DNA from: Candidatus Caldilinea saccharophila
GTDB taxonomy: Bacteria; Chloroflexota; Anaerolineae; Caldilineales; Caldilineaceae
Length of the DNA: 64,000 nucleotides
Direction of reading: 5' to 3'
NCBI GenBank assembly: GCA_016710365.1
Contig: JADJVW010000012.1
Location: 1 to 64,000 of the forward strand
The position numbers and the translations under genes were made by a program. Below are positions 43,534 through 58,424 of this stretch, one piece after another. Position 1 is the first letter of the stretch. Every line of letters begins with the position of its first letter. The notes under the pieces are model-generated. The model was not told the DNA's origin and ran no database searches. It saw only the letters and a program-made list of their open reading frames with translations.

Positions 43534-45613
43534 GGGTTGTAGAGCAGCGGCAGCTCCAGCAAATTCTCAAACCCGTTGTCGGAGGATTGGTACACTATCA
43601 GCATAACACCATTTGCGTCCGCCGGCATAGGAAGGCGATAAAAGTCGGCCAGCCGCGTCGTTCCTGGCGCTGGTTGCGCCAGCCCGTGCGCGGGTGCGGC
43701 CGCATCGAGCTGGATCACACCGCCAGTTGCTGCGTCGGGCAGAAAGGCGCCGTCGCGCGTTGGGCGCAGGCTGATGCCCAGTTCGGCAGGCCAGCCATCT
43801 GCCAACTGCCAGAAGAGCGTCACATCTACGGCCTGTCCAGCCGCGGCCGGCGCGGGTTGTAGTGTATAGCCGGCCAGGATCACGCCGTCGGTCAGGGGGC
43901 GGTCGATGCGCTCCTGAGGCTGGGCGCTGAGCGCCCGCGCCGCGTCGCCCAGCGCCAGCCAATCCGCGCTGAAAGCCTGGCGCGGTGTGCGCAGCCGCGC
44001 AGGCAGCTCCTCCAGCAGTACGGGCGCGGCGTCGAAGGTGGTCAGCACTGTCCCGTCCGCCGCCAACGTCTGCGCGGCCGCGTCGCTGCTCACCACGCGC
44101 AGGTCGGGCCGAATGCCCCAGATATTGACGAGATAGTCAAGCGCCAGTGCATCTTCGACCTGCGCAAACAGGCCGGCGTGCTGTGGCAACGGCTGGTCGA
44201 GCAGGATCCCAGCGCGCGCCAGCCCGGTGTCCTCCGGCCGGTTGTGGCTGTCGGCGCGCGGCCAGGATGCATCGAAGCGCCAGATAATGGCGACGGCGAG
44301 CAAGGCCAGCGGCGCATAGCTCAGCCAGCGGCTGCGCGGCCAATAGCGCGCTTCCCACCCGTCGGCCGCCGCGCCCACGCCGATGAGAATCAGCGGATAG
44401 GCCGGCAAGATCACTTGATACCAGTTGCCGCAGCGGTACATCCAGTCGAAGACGAGATAGAGCAGCAGCGTCCCGTAGAGGACGAACGCCGGCTTGCGCC
44501 CCAGCCGGGCGATGCCGATCAGTCCCACGATCAGCAGCGGGATGCTCAACTCGTCCCAGATCAACTGGGGGAAGCCGCCGTCGAAGAAGGCGCAGCCGGC
44601 CTGCCAGCCGCGCGCCAGCTCCTCGCGGCCCTGCGCGGTGCTGACAAAGGCCCAGAACCACTCACCCGCGCTCGCCCAGTCGCCCGCGCCCCACCACTCC
44701 GGGTGCGCGGCGCCGCGTATGTAGACATAAACATAAGTCAGCAGCGGCAGCAGTGCGGCCACGCTGCACGCCAGCACGAGACGCCAGTTGCGCAAAAGCT
44801 GTGGCCGCTCCCACAAGATCGCGATCACCAGCGGCGGTACGATGAAGGCAACCGTCAGCATGTGCGCCAGCGAGAGGCCGCAGAGAAAGGCGAGGAAAAT
44901 CAGGAGTTGCGAGGGGCGGGGGGCGAGGGAAGATGGAGCGTCAGATGATGGGGGGATTGGGAGATTGGAGATTGGAGATTGGAGATTAGGAGATTGGAGA
45001 TTGGAGATTGTCGTGTTCGTCCCTCTGCCTGTCTCCTTGTCTCCCCCTCTCCCCTCCGCGTCGCGCCACAACAGATACACCCATACAATTGCCAGCGTCT
45101 GCGCGATTGCGCTCGTGTATTGCTCGGTCGTGGTGGCGTAGTACCAGAAGAAGTAGGTGACGGCGTAGAACGCGCTCAGCAGCCAGGCCAGCGGCCAATT
45201 TCCAGCCGGGCGGCGTGGTGAGCGGGTGACGTGACATAAGATTGCGTAGAGCAGGGCCAGCGCCAGCAACGCCCACAACGTGCTGAAGCTGGAGAGCAGG
45301 GAAGCGGGTCAGGCGCAGAGATGCCGACCGCCTGCGTAATTGTGCGGATGCCGTGAAACCAGAGCCAGCCGCCCATCGTGTAGAGTGGATAGCCGGGCGC
45401 GTTGCTGGGGCGCGCCTGCACCTGCGCGTACTGGTGCGTGATCAGGTCGCCGCCGAGCAACTCGCCGGGCTGGAGGCCATTATCCAGCGTGACGGCATAG
45501 AGCAGCAGCGCCAGCAGCAGCAAGATCGCGCCCGCCAGGTTGCGACGTCTGGTTTCGGTGTTGCGATGCACCTCGACGCGTGGCACGCGGTTTCTTTCCT
45601 TTCTATCAGTCAA
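43530..45613 (-). CDS. DUF2723/GT39-type multi-pass membrane glycosyltransferase (frameshifted)
   Basis: Many hydrophobic segments (for example LAGAILLLLALLLYAVTL, FLAFLCGLSLAHMLTVAF) and the DUF2723 start PGELLGGDLITHQ..NAPGYPLYTMGGWLW identify a lipid-linked-sugar-dependent transferase like protein O-mannosyltransferases. The C-terminal ~250 residues are an extracytoplasmic beta-rich domain. The frame breaks near 45300, shortly after GISAP, and resumes with MWALLALALLYAILCHVT. An in-frame insert of about 45 residues (44925-45060) built of simple repeats (SNLQSP, SSLAPRPS, GGDKETGRG) lies in a loop between membrane segments. The start may be TTG 45613 or a nearby GTG. Confidence 0.72.
44955..45010. 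repeat. Tandem 7-bp repeat inside a coding region
   Basis: About eight copies of GGAGATT, slightly imperfect, in frame with the membrane glycosyltransferase and read as SNLQSP-type peptide on its strand. Flanked on one side by a GAGGGGCG-type tract (44908-44932) and on the other by a CTCC-rich tract (45018-45054). Confidence 0.75.
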
Positions 45614-45833
45614 GCATTCCTCTGCGGATCTCTGCCGCTCCGCGTCTCTGCGTCGAAGATGGCATCTTGACGATTGTCGTGTGCATAGTACCGCAAAGCG
45701 GGGAAGCTGACCAAGGTTTTAGGGCAGTTGCGCGGATCGGCGTGCACCGCAGCTTGCAGGACGCCGCCGGGATTCATATAATTGCGCAGAACCTGGAACG
45801 GGGTTTTCTGAAGAAAGGTCGTAACCGCGCTCT

Positions 45834-46760
45834 ATGAATCGTGATCTGCGCAACCAACTGCATCTACAAGTGACTGACGGCGTGCCGATGATCCACCGCC
45901 CGCTCATCGGCGTCACGATGGGCCGCGAAAAGTCGCAGCGCTTCTTTGGCCTCAACCTCTTTATCATGAACCAGACCTATGTCCGCACGCTGGAGCAACT
46001 GGGCGCACTGCCGGTGATGATCCCGCTGCACATGACCGCGGCGTCGCTGCGCGGCATCTTTGAGCGGTTGGATGGCCTCTTTCTGCCCGGCGGCGAGGAT
46101 ATCGACCCGGCCAACTACGGTGCGGAGCGTCATGATCTGCTGGGGGCGACCGACAAGGAGCGCGACCGCACGGAGCTGCTGCTGACGCACTGGGCCGTCG
46201 AAATGGGTATGCCGGTGCTGGGCGTCTGTCGCGGCGCGCAGATGATCAACGTGGCGTGTGGCGGCTCGCTCTATCAGGACATCCTGAGCGAGCGTCCCGA
46301 CCTGACCAAGCACGATTATTTCCCGCCCAGCTTCGAGCGTTTCCGCATCAGCCACCCCATCGACATCGCCGCGGACAGCAGGCTGGCGCACGCGATGGGT
46401 CAGGTGCACGAAGTCAACTCGATGCACCATCAGGGCCTTGACCGCATTGGTTATGGGCTGCGCGTCGTGGCGCGCGCCGACGACGGGCTGCCCGAAGCAG
46501 TCGAAGCGCCGGCGCTGCCCTACATCGTCGGTGTGCAGTGGCATCCCGAAGAGCTGGCCAAGACCGACCAGATGAGCGCCAACCTGTTTTACGATTTTGT
46601 GCGCGCCGCGGCCGGGCCGTGGCGCAGCCAGGCGCCGGAAGGGTGGTCGCAGCAATTTCGGGCGGGGTGTGCGGCGTTGCTGAATGGAGATGGCGCTGGG
46701 GAGACTGGCGATGTGAATGAGGATTTTGCCGAGCAATTGCAACAAAAGCAGTTGCAATAA
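45834..46760 (+). CDS. Gamma-glutamyl-gamma-aminobutyrate hydrolase family (class I GATase, C26)
   Basis: A 308-residue glutamine-amidotransferase-like hydrolase. The nucleophile Cys is in MPVLGVCRGAQMINVACGG near residue 128, and the His-x-Glu pair is in VGVQWHPEELA near 240; FLPGGEDIDPANYG near 85 is the family loop. Members cleave gamma-glutamyl bonds, for example gamma-glutamyl-GABA in putrescine breakdown (PuuD), but specificity varies. MIHRPLIGVTMG at 45888 is an alternative start closer to the family norm. A Gln-rich tail (EQLQQKQLQ) is unusual. It stands alone next to the accessory patch that begins at 46922. Confidence 0.85.
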   Translation: MNRDLRNQLHLQVTDGVPMIHRPLIGVTMGREKSQRFFGLNLFIMNQTYVRTLEQLGALPVMIPLHMTAASLRGIFERLDGLFLPGGEDIDPANYGAERHDLLGATDKERDRTELLLTHWAVEMGMPVLGVCRGAQMINVACGGSLYQDILSERPDLTKHDYFPPSFERFRISHPIDIAADSRLAHAMGQVHEVNSMHHQGLDRIGYGLRVVARADDGLPEAVEAPALPYIVGVQWHPEELAKTDQMSANLFYDFVRAAAGPWRSQAPEGWSQQFRAGCAALLNGDGAGETGDVNEDFAEQLQQKQLQ

Positions 46761-46921
46761 AAAGGGCATACTGATCGCCCCACATGGGAACAAAGTCCAG
46801 TCCAGACCAAGAGCGAATCCAAGAGTGTAGAGTTTGACGGCAACAGCGGACGCCATATCTGTGCAATGTCACAATAGATCGCCACTGGTCCTTGAATCCA
46901 CTAGCCGAACTCTCAGGTCAA

Positions 46922-48208
46922 CTAGGGCTGGAGCTTAGCATTCTGTTTCACCCACCTTAGCCAACGTACAACGGTAGATGCACGGCGCATAGGCGTGCTG
47001 CCGGTCAGAGATGTGTAATTCTCAATTGATCGCGCAATTTCTGCTGGGTTTAATAATTCAGTCTTAAATCCGCAAATCCGCCATCGTTCAAATGCAGAAC
47101 GAAAGACCGAGTGTTTTAACATCTGTTCAACCATCATGTTGGTGCGCATCGAAAGAGAATTGGTGCCAATGAAGCGTTGGCCAAGTTTTGTTACCAAAAA
47201 GCCATTCCCATGTCTTGCAAGGAATCCTAAGTAGATGCCAGCGTTGGCGTAATAGTCTGCTTGGCGTTCATCAAATTCAAAATAGGACGCAATCTCTGTC
47301 TTCGCAGCTAAGTCTCGATCTGCAAGAGCAATAAGATCAACGATTTTGTCAAGATCATTTGCCTGCGGAAATGGAACATTTGGTTCCTGCTCCACCACTG
47401 TTTGCTCTATGAGCAGGGCGATATTGATTTCGGTTGTGGGCGCCTCGTTCACGACGAAGCCTTGCGCTCGCTCGACACGGAGGTCGCCAAACTCGCGTTG
47501 AAAACCGAATTGAAAGAAATAGAACTTCCCGTTTGTAAATATTAGAAAGATCGGAACAATGCGCTTGCGTGACTTGTTTGACCACTCCAGGAACGGATAG
47601 TACAGTTGCCGGATGTGAAAATCTTCACGTCGACCAGTTTTGACTTCGATTAGATAAATCGCGTCGTTACTTTCATACCCGCCATCAATTTCGATCTGTA
47701 CACTGCTCACTTTCACTTGATGTTCTACATTCGGCAACCTAAAATCGAACCTGCCGCTAAATGTTCTTCCGCGAATTACCAAATTCAAGTCATTGTCGCC
47801 GGTAAAGTTACACAATAATGACGAAATGAAAGCGAAATCTAGAGCCTGAGATTCATTTAGTCGTTGAATCCCAGGAAATGAGTCGAAACGATAGAGATCT
47901 ATTTTTGAGGTGTATCTCTCGAGGACAACCGGATAGACAGCTTCGTCTAGCCCAAAGTAGGTTTTACGCATTAAGTCTTTGAAGATGATGTATTTGCCAT
48001 TTTCTACGGGAAAGATGGTCAGGGAATGCTTCCTGAACACTTCAGGACATTCGCGCCATGTGTCGATCTTTGCCAGCAAACGTGGTTCGCGACCCGAAAT
48101 TTTCTTAATGTTTTCTGCGGTAACGTAGCTGTATCCTTGTTCTGTGATTTCGTCAAGGGTTGAGGTTTTGCTGAAAAAAGTATCCCAGGCAGTACTATTC
48201 TTCGTCAT
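46922..48208 (-). CDS. Type II restriction endonuclease-like protein
   Basis: A 428-residue protein. A PD-(D/E)xK nuclease core is visible: EIDGGYESNDAIYLIEVKTG near residues 180-200, followed by FHIRQLYYPFLEW, where E-V-K supplies the metal-binding acid and Lys. The C-terminal third resembles a winged-helix module (GFLARHGNGFLVTKLGQRF). It lies directly after a DNA adenine methylase gene, overlapping it by 14 bp, the layout of a type II restriction-modification pair. ATG 48208 was chosen over 48244 as TKNSTAWDTFF fits the family start I recall. The region is clearly AT-richer than its neighbours, suggesting horizontal transfer. The target site is unknown. Confidence 0.72.
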   Translation of the reverse strand: MTKNSTAWDTFFSKTSTLDEITEQGYSYVTAENIKKISGREPRLLAKIDTWRECPEVFRKHSLTIFPVENGKYIIFKDLMRKTYFGLDEAVYPVVLERYTSKIDLYRFDSFPGIQRLNESQALDFAFISSLLCNFTGDNDLNLVIRGRTFSGRFDFRLPNVEHQVKVSSVQIEIDGGYESNDAIYLIEVKTGRREDFHIRQLYYPFLEWSNKSRKRIVPIFLIFTNGKFYFFQFGFQREFGDLRVERAQGFVVNEAPTTEINIALLIEQTVVEQEPNVPFPQANDLDKIVDLIALADRDLAAKTEIASYFEFDERQADYYANAGIYLGFLARHGNGFLVTKLGQRFIGTNSLSMRTNMMVEQMLKHSVFRSAFERWRICGFKTELLNPAEIARSIENYTSLTGSTPMRRASTVVRWLRWVKQNAKLQP

Positions 48209-48995
48209 GATTTGGTCTGTTGTAATTTGTAACCAGAATCTCATTTATTCCGGGACGTCCTTTCGCTACCGAATTGATCATGCGGCTAGCTGTGACGCGG
48301 TAGATATTGAATGTGTCGTAGAGATCAACAAAAAAATTGTTATCAGGATCGATATTCTTCGGGTCAGAATTGCTGAGCATCATTTTAGCTTGAGTGCTCC
48401 GTGACATGCGTAGGAAGAAGTTCGCCAACTCGCGCTGATTATCATCGTCAAACTTGTGTCTGGCATAGGAAGTGAAACTGGACGTTTTACTGATGGGACG
48501 ATAAGGCGGGTCAAAATAAACAAAAGAATTGTCATTGATGTACGGCTCGCAGTCCTGAAAGCGTCCAGTACTTAATTTTGCCCCGCGCAAAAGCTCTGCT
48601 AAGCGTCGAATGTTTTGTTCTTCAAATATTACCGGCTTCACGTACCGACCAAATGGCACATTGAAGTCACCGGATGCATTGACCCGATAGAGTCCGTTGA
48701 AACAGGTTTTATTGAGAAAGACCATGCACGCAGCGCGTTCAATCCACACATCGGAAAAGTTATCAAAAGTGATCGTCTGTCGCTGGGAATTGTAATGTTC
48801 CCGAATTGTATAGAAGTAGTCGAGTTTCCCCTCCTCATTCTCAATACCTTCGCCAAAAAAGGGGAAAGATAGAGCGGTCGTGTAGGATAGGCTTATCACC
48901 GACAAAAGTGGAATTCCTATCAGACAGAACCGCTCATGATCGAGATTATCGCACTGCTTCAATGCTTGGCCAATGTCAGAATCAGACAGCGACAC
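48195..48995 (-). pseudogene. D12-class DNA adenine methylase, N-terminally truncated
   Basis: The catalytic motif IV is intact (FVYFDPPYRPISKTSSFTSY), preceded by CFNGLYRVNASGDFNVPFGR and followed by KMMLSNSDP and GRPGINEILVTNY, all typical of Dam/DpnM-like N6-adenine methylases. Homologues begin with a K-W-A-G-G-K motif and a P-F-x-G-x-G SAM site some 70-90 residues before FYTIREHYN. Neither is present here: sequence upstream of about 48860-48990 gives way to the transposase on the opposite strand. Motif I is therefore lost, apparently by the insertion, and activity is doubtful. The ATG at 48995 is probably not a natural start. Confidence 0.75.
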
Positions 48996-50314
48996 GTCAG
49001 TTGGGACGAATCATCGCCGCGATGTTGGCAATGACCGGTCGTGTGACGATGTTGGGTATTTCGCGCTGGACGGAGAGGGGTGGCAGCTACCGGACAGGTG
49101 CAGCGTTGGTTCAACACAGTGCTGCCGTGGGCGCAGATGAGTTGGCTGTTCTTCCGCACCCACCTGTTCCAACCTGATGAGGTGTATCTGGTTGTTGGCG
49201 ACGAGAGCGTGGTCAGCAAAGCCGGAAAGAAGACACACGGGTTGGACCGTTTTTTCTCGTCGATCTACAACAAGCCCATCGCTGGGGTCAGCTTCTTCAC
49301 CCTTTCTCTGGTCAGTGTGAGTGATGCTGTTTCCCATCCGCTGCTGACGGAGCAAGTGGTTAAGCACGCAGAGACGGACGCTCCAGCGAAAGCGAAGCAG
49401 CGTGCGACCAAGAAAAGCGCAGCGAAGAAGAATCCAAAGGGAGGCAAGCGCAAGGCGGGACGTCCCAAAGGCAGCAAGAATAAAGACAAACGTCACGTTG
49501 AATGGAACGGCGAACTGAGAATGATGGAGCGACTGGTCAAGAAGTTGTTGGAACTGATTGGTGGACTCTTCCCCCTCACCTATCTGGTGCTGGATGGTCA
49601 TTTCGGCAACAACAACGTTTGTCAGATGGTGCAGCAAAGTCTGGGGTTGCACCTGATCTCGAAACTGCGTCACGATTCGGCGCTCTACTTCGAGTACAAG
49701 GGTGAACAGAAGAAGTCTGGCCCCGTCGTCGCTCTGGCGACAAGCTCAATTATCAGGCCATTCCAGAGCGTTATCAGATGGCGACCGGTCAGGACAAGGG
49801 GATTCGCACTGATGTTTACCAAGCCACGATGTTGCACGAGTGCTTTGCCGACCCACTCAATGTCGTGATCCTGGTCAAAACCAATCTGGAGAGTGGCGTC
49901 CGCGCACATGCGGTGCTTTTCAGCAGTGATCTCAAACTCACACGATACCCTGATTCACTACTATCGCCTGCGCTTCCAAATCGAGTTCAACTTCCGCGAC
50001 GCTAAACAATTCTGGGGCATGGAGGACTTCATGACCATCAAAGAGACTCCGTCACCAATGCAGTCAACCTTTCGCTCTTCATGGTTAATCTTTCTCATCG
50101 CCAGCTTGCCGATTTTCGCAGGTCACATCCCGACGCTGGTGTTTTGGATTTGAAAGCGTTCTTCCGTGGTCGTAGATATGTCCACGCAACCATTGAATTG
50201 CTTCCCGAACCACCCAATCCGAATATTATTGCTGCCATCCTTCACTACTTAAATTTGGAGCCAAGGCTCAAGACTCAAGGCAAGATGGACGAGACAGAGA
50301 GAGCCGCACGTTAA
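48985..50314 (+). pseudogene. DDE transposase (IS4/IS701-like superfamily), multiply frameshifted
   Basis: Pieces in three frames assemble into one transposase: RIIAAMLAMTGRVTMLGISRW; then AQMSWLFFRTHLFQPDEVYLV with the first acidic residue in VVGDESVVSKAGKK; LVLDGHFGNNNVCQM (second acid); LISKLRHDSALYF; LNVVILVKTNL; YYRLRFQIEFNFRDAKQFWG (the final Glu); ending in a RDLKA-like segment and DETERAAR. Breaks are near 49080, 49745, 49900 and 50060. A Lys-rich stretch (KAKQRATKKSAAKKNPKGG) occurs in the middle. Its left end meets the methylase fragment. Terminal inverted repeats were not identified, so the element limits are approximate. The family name is my best placement only. Confidence 0.7.
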
Positions 50315-50345
50315 CAACTGAAAAGAGAAGTAGATGGACCAGAAA

Positions 50346-51643
50346 TCAGGCCGGTTTGCGCCGATGGGAGGATTTTCTGACAACCGGATGGCGTTTTCGC
50401 TGTTTCGGTCGAAAACCCAATGGTCGTCCAGTGCCTTTTCCTGCGGGATGGGGTGCAGAAGCCGGTGAACCCAACGAGAGCAAAAAGGGAAGGGCGGCTC
50501 GCTGCACCTGTCTGGAGGTGAAGGGGCGTATCCTGCCGCCGACATAGGTTGGATGCCAGCGGGAACGCTGGGCAACAACTTGGTGACGGATGAGCAACAG
50601 TTGGGTGTAAGCAAGAGCGCAAGACCAGACCCAGCGCAAACGAGCCTGGAGGCTGGGCGAGTTGGAGCAGTCAACCCCAAATGCTGTTTCAGAAACCTGA
50701 ACATGTGTTCGATGGTGAAGCGCCACAGGTACATGCGCGCTAGGTCAGCCAGCGCCACCGAAGTCGGCCCGGTCCAGAACAGGTATAACGGACGCTTGAA
50801 GCGAGGGGCGCCGTCCGCTTTGAGAAACTGGACCGAGAGCACCATGCCGACCAGGAAGGGCAGTTTGTAGAAATGCAGCTCTTGCCACGCCATCAGGCGC
50901 ACCTGCTGCCCCAACAGTATACACGTCTCAATGCGGTCCGCTTCCCGACCAGGCGCAGCGAGTTTGAACTTGTCGCCCTGGATGCGAGGTCGTCCTCGTT
51001 GTCCTGGCTGACGTTCCGGCGGCTCCTCATAGAGCACCCGATTGCTGCGGATGCGCACCAGCGCATAAACAGCCTGAATGACCATGAATACCGAGAAAGG
51101 CAACATTGCAGTAGAGCGAGTCAGCTACCACCACCTTGGGGCGATGACTCTCCTGTGCAACCAGCGTTGTGACCTGTTCGCTGCCGACCTGACTATCCGT
51201 GCTTTCGGTTGGCACACGGCGAATGTCAGGGGCATGCACCATGAGGTGCCGCTTGCCACCAGCCGCACCAGCCAGGAATAGACATGGCCCACCTCCGTCA
51301 GTGCATATCTGCCCTTCTTTGACTGTCCACGGTCTGGCAAGGTCTCGGCTTCCGGGGCGGGCTCTTTCGTGCAGTCCACCGCATAAACCTCGTACCCGGC
51401 GATTATCTCTGCCTCTGGCGGCTGATTGCGCAACAGCACCTTGCGCAGAAGGTAGTACAGAATCCGTCCTGACTTCAGAAAGTCATAGACGCTGCTGAAC
51501 TCTCGCCGGAACAACGGAGACTCACTCAGCCCAACCGGCGACTCCACCACCGGCGCACTCGTCAGTGCATCCACTAGGTCCAGGCCAGCGTCGGCTCTCT
51601 GCTGCAAACTCTGGTATACTTCTCTTCGGAATCGGTTGATCAT
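50346..51643 (-). pseudogene. Second DDE transposase, different family, frameshifted
   Basis: The N-terminal 120 residues read continuously from 51643 (FRREVYQSLQQRADAGLDLV; FRREFSSVYDFL; YEVYAVDCTKEPAPEAETL, with the first acid in VDCT). Then the frame changes: VVVADSLYCNVAFLG (second acid) near 51110, followed by RPLYLFWTGPTSVALADLARMY and FTIEHMFRFLKQHLG (final Glu). The C-terminus, RPLGFRPKQRKRHPVVRK, is again in another frame. Breaks lie near 51220, 51080 and 50640. I recall similar putative transposases of the NF041680 type, without certainty. It lies tail-to-tail with the preceding transposase. Confidence 0.68.
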
Positions 51644-52094
51644 TGGTCACTTCCTTTCGGATACTTGCTAGACCAATTGTCGCCGATTCCTTTTCAGTTG
51701 GTAAAGTTCAGCCGCCTCTCGCAACTCTAAACTCAAGTCACTATGTTGCCAGCATGGGCGCAATTCACTCGACTCAAGCTCTTATCACTCAACCATAGAC
51801 TGGCGAAGGTATTGAACCATACTACAGACTTTTTGAGCTGACAAACCTTGCACATGAATAGGTTGTAGCGTTCCATTCGCTGTTCCAGGCATGCGTTCTT
51901 CAGACGCCAAAAACCCAAACCAGCCAGCCTGGGCTTGCACATTTGTTCCATACCCAACTTGGGATAAGTGCACGCTGTAGGGTATAATTCCTCGGCTATC
52001 GTTGATGGATTTCTCAGGTGCAGGAGCCTCTGGATGGATGACAATTTGGAATTCCCCCGTAGTGACGAGGCCCGAATCTGATGCCGATGATGGC
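51644..52094. other. Region between transposase remnant and gyrA
   Basis: About 450 bp that must contain the gyrA promoter. A leftward open stretch around 51740-51960 (LKNACLEQRMERYNLFMCK) may be a decayed coding fragment but matches nothing I know. The gyrA frame is open back to 52002 without a better start signal. No repeat or RNA gene recognised. Confidence 0.35.
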
Positions 52095-54747
<2,653 letters not shown>

Positions 54748-54873
54748 CCCAGCGCTTCTTGGAAGAACAGAGTTGTTTGTCAGGGGAGGGTGGGTCTGTC
54801 CCAGTTTTTGGGGAGCGCGCCAAATTTTTGGAACACATTCCGTAGGGTGGGCTGCTAGTTGGTGCTTTGCGGA

Positions 54874-54904
54874 GAAACCGAGTTTTTTCCAAAAACTCGG
54901 TTTC
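54874..54904. repeat. Dispersed palindrome (GAAACCGAGTTTTT type)
   Basis: Perfect 14-bp arms 54874-54887 and 54891-54904 with a 3-nt loop, 127 bp after the gyrA stop. Same core (ACCGAGTTT) as 11986-12018. Confidence 0.72.
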
Positions 54905-55022
54905 TAGTTGTCGGCCTATTTATGCCGCAGTGTACTAGCCCGACAGTGTTGCGTTAACGATCCGTTGTCATTAACCAGCAAGGTCTGGCCGACGGGCGTA
55001 ACGACGCTCAACAAGATGATGG

Positions 55023-55143
55023 GGGTCAACCGGATCTCGTGTGGTTACGTGCCGGGGACGGGCTGATCATTGTCTGCTTGACCTCGGCACCGCAAGCCCG
55101 TCCCCGGCACGTAAGGCCCGACCACATGAATTCCGGTTGAGCC
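55023..55143. mobile_element. MITE-like element, copy A
   Basis: A ~121-bp non-coding element. Terminal inverted repeats are GGGTCAACCGGA at the left and its near-complement at the right. Internally, perfect 18-bp arms lie at 55047-55064 and 55095-55112 (core GTGCCGGGGACGGGCT). A direct repeat GATGATGG flanks it on both sides (55015-55022 and 55144-55151), consistent with a target-site duplication. Copy B at 62144-62265 is its reverse complement with modest divergence. Confidence 0.8.
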
Positions 55144-55154
55144 GATGATGGGAG

Positions 55155-55181
55155 CTACGTCGGGCTGATAGCCCGACCTAC
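55155..55181. repeat. Palindrome (TCGGGCT/AGCCCGA)
   Basis: Short hairpin with arms around 55155-55166 and 55170-55181, 3-nt loop. Related to the element after the acyl-CoA ligase at 7437-7489. Confidence 0.6.
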
Positions 55182-55329
55182 AAATTGGGCTGCCACACTT
55201 TTAGGACGCAACCGTGCGGTTTAGCCTCGTTGCAATCAAATAGAAACTCAATGCGCTATCTGGGCAGTGATGAGGAAGTCCACACGCGTCGCCTCTCGCA
55301 ACTTGCCCCTCGCAACTTCACTCACGCCT

Positions 55330-56700
<1,371 letters not shown>

Positions 56701-56701
<1 letters not shown>

Positions 56702-56773
56702 TCCCAAGTTATCCCAATTGGGAAACCGTGATTTGGGTTTTATCCCTATTATCCCAAGTTATCCCAATTGGGA
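56701..56773. repeat. 23-bp direct repeat with internal palindrome
   Basis: ATCCCAAGTTATCCCAATTG plus GGA occurs at 56701-56723 and again at 56751-56773. The spacer also contains TTATCCC and GGG-rich half-matches. AATTGGGATAA makes part of each copy self-complementary with the next. The first copy overlaps the stop codon of the AlbA_2 gene. It could be a binding site cluster for that regulator. Confidence 0.7.
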
Positions 56774-56940
56774 TAATGGATTGATGCATCTCACCTGATA
56801 AAGCGTTTTTCTTGGCGGCCCGTCCTGAGGGTGGTATACTGCGTGCGCTGTACGACCGGCGACCCTCCCACCGACGGCTTTATTGTCTGGCGATCGGTGT
56901 GGTCACGTTTTTTTTTGCACGGATTGAATGTAGGTATTGC

Positions 56941-57614
56941 ATGACTGAATCGACCAAACCTGCCGAGGATTTGTACGCACTCCAGTCGGATCCAACGGCT
57001 GCGGAGTCGCTGCGTCTGGAGACAGTCGAAGGGGAGTCCGCGGTTGCCGGCCAGGAAAAAGAGCCGGCGTACGGCTGGATCATGGTGCGCGAACTTGTCG
57101 AGACGGTGGTGCTGTCGCTGATCATCTTCTTGCTGATCCGGCAGGTCGTCCAGAACTATCGCATCGAGAACCATTCGATGGAGCCAAATTTCTACGAAGG
57201 CCAGTTTGTGCTGGTCAACAAGTTGGCCTATCGACTCGGGACGCCAACGCGCGGTGATGTCGTCGTCTTTCACAACCCGCGCAACACGAACGAGGATTAC
57301 ATCAAACGCATCGTCGGGGTGTCGGGTGACACGGTGGAGGTGCGCGATAAAACGGTCTTTATCAACGGCCAGGCGTTGCCGGAAGATTTCACACATTTTC
57401 CGATCCCTCCCGGAGAATTTATCGGGCCGATTATAGTGGGCGAGAACCAGTTGTTCGTCATGGGTGACAATCGGCCGAATTCGAGTGACAGTCGCGTCTT
57501 TGGCCCCATCGACCAGGATCTTGTCGTTGGTCAGGCCTGGTTGCGCATCTGGCCGTTGAATGTATTTGGCATTGTCCAGCACGAAGATTTGGCGCCGGCA
57601 GGCGTACTGAGCCA

Positions 57615-57618
<4 letters not shown>
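56941..57618 (+). CDS. lepB: Signal peptidase I
   Basis: A 225-residue type I signal peptidase. One N-terminal membrane helix (LVETVVLSLIIFLLIRQVVQN) is followed by the catalytic Ser in IENHSMEPNFYEGQF, the Lys base in DYIKRIVGVSGDTVEV, and FVMGDNRPNSSDSRVFGPI. It cleaves Sec/Tat signal peptides on the outer face of the membrane. An unusually long acidic cytoplasmic extension of ~45 residues precedes the helix. ATG 56941 was chosen over 56812, as the region before has no conserved residues. Its stop overlaps the deoC ATG (ATGA). Confidence 0.92.

Positions 57619-58423
<805 letters not shown>

Positions 58424-58424
<1 letters not shown>

Larger units (their letters stand above)
54748..55329. 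other. Repeat-rich intergenic region after gyrA
   Basis: About 580 bp holding three repeat elements (54874-54904, 55023-55143, 55155-55181) and a TTGCCCCTCGCAACTT-type tract at 55296-55320. No coding sequence is supported. The open frame from 55267 is only an upstream extension of the next gene. Confidence 0.55.

Noticed and set aside
44955..45010. CRISPR array
   Set aside because: The 7-bp units are contiguous without spacers; it is a simple tandem repeat inside a gene.
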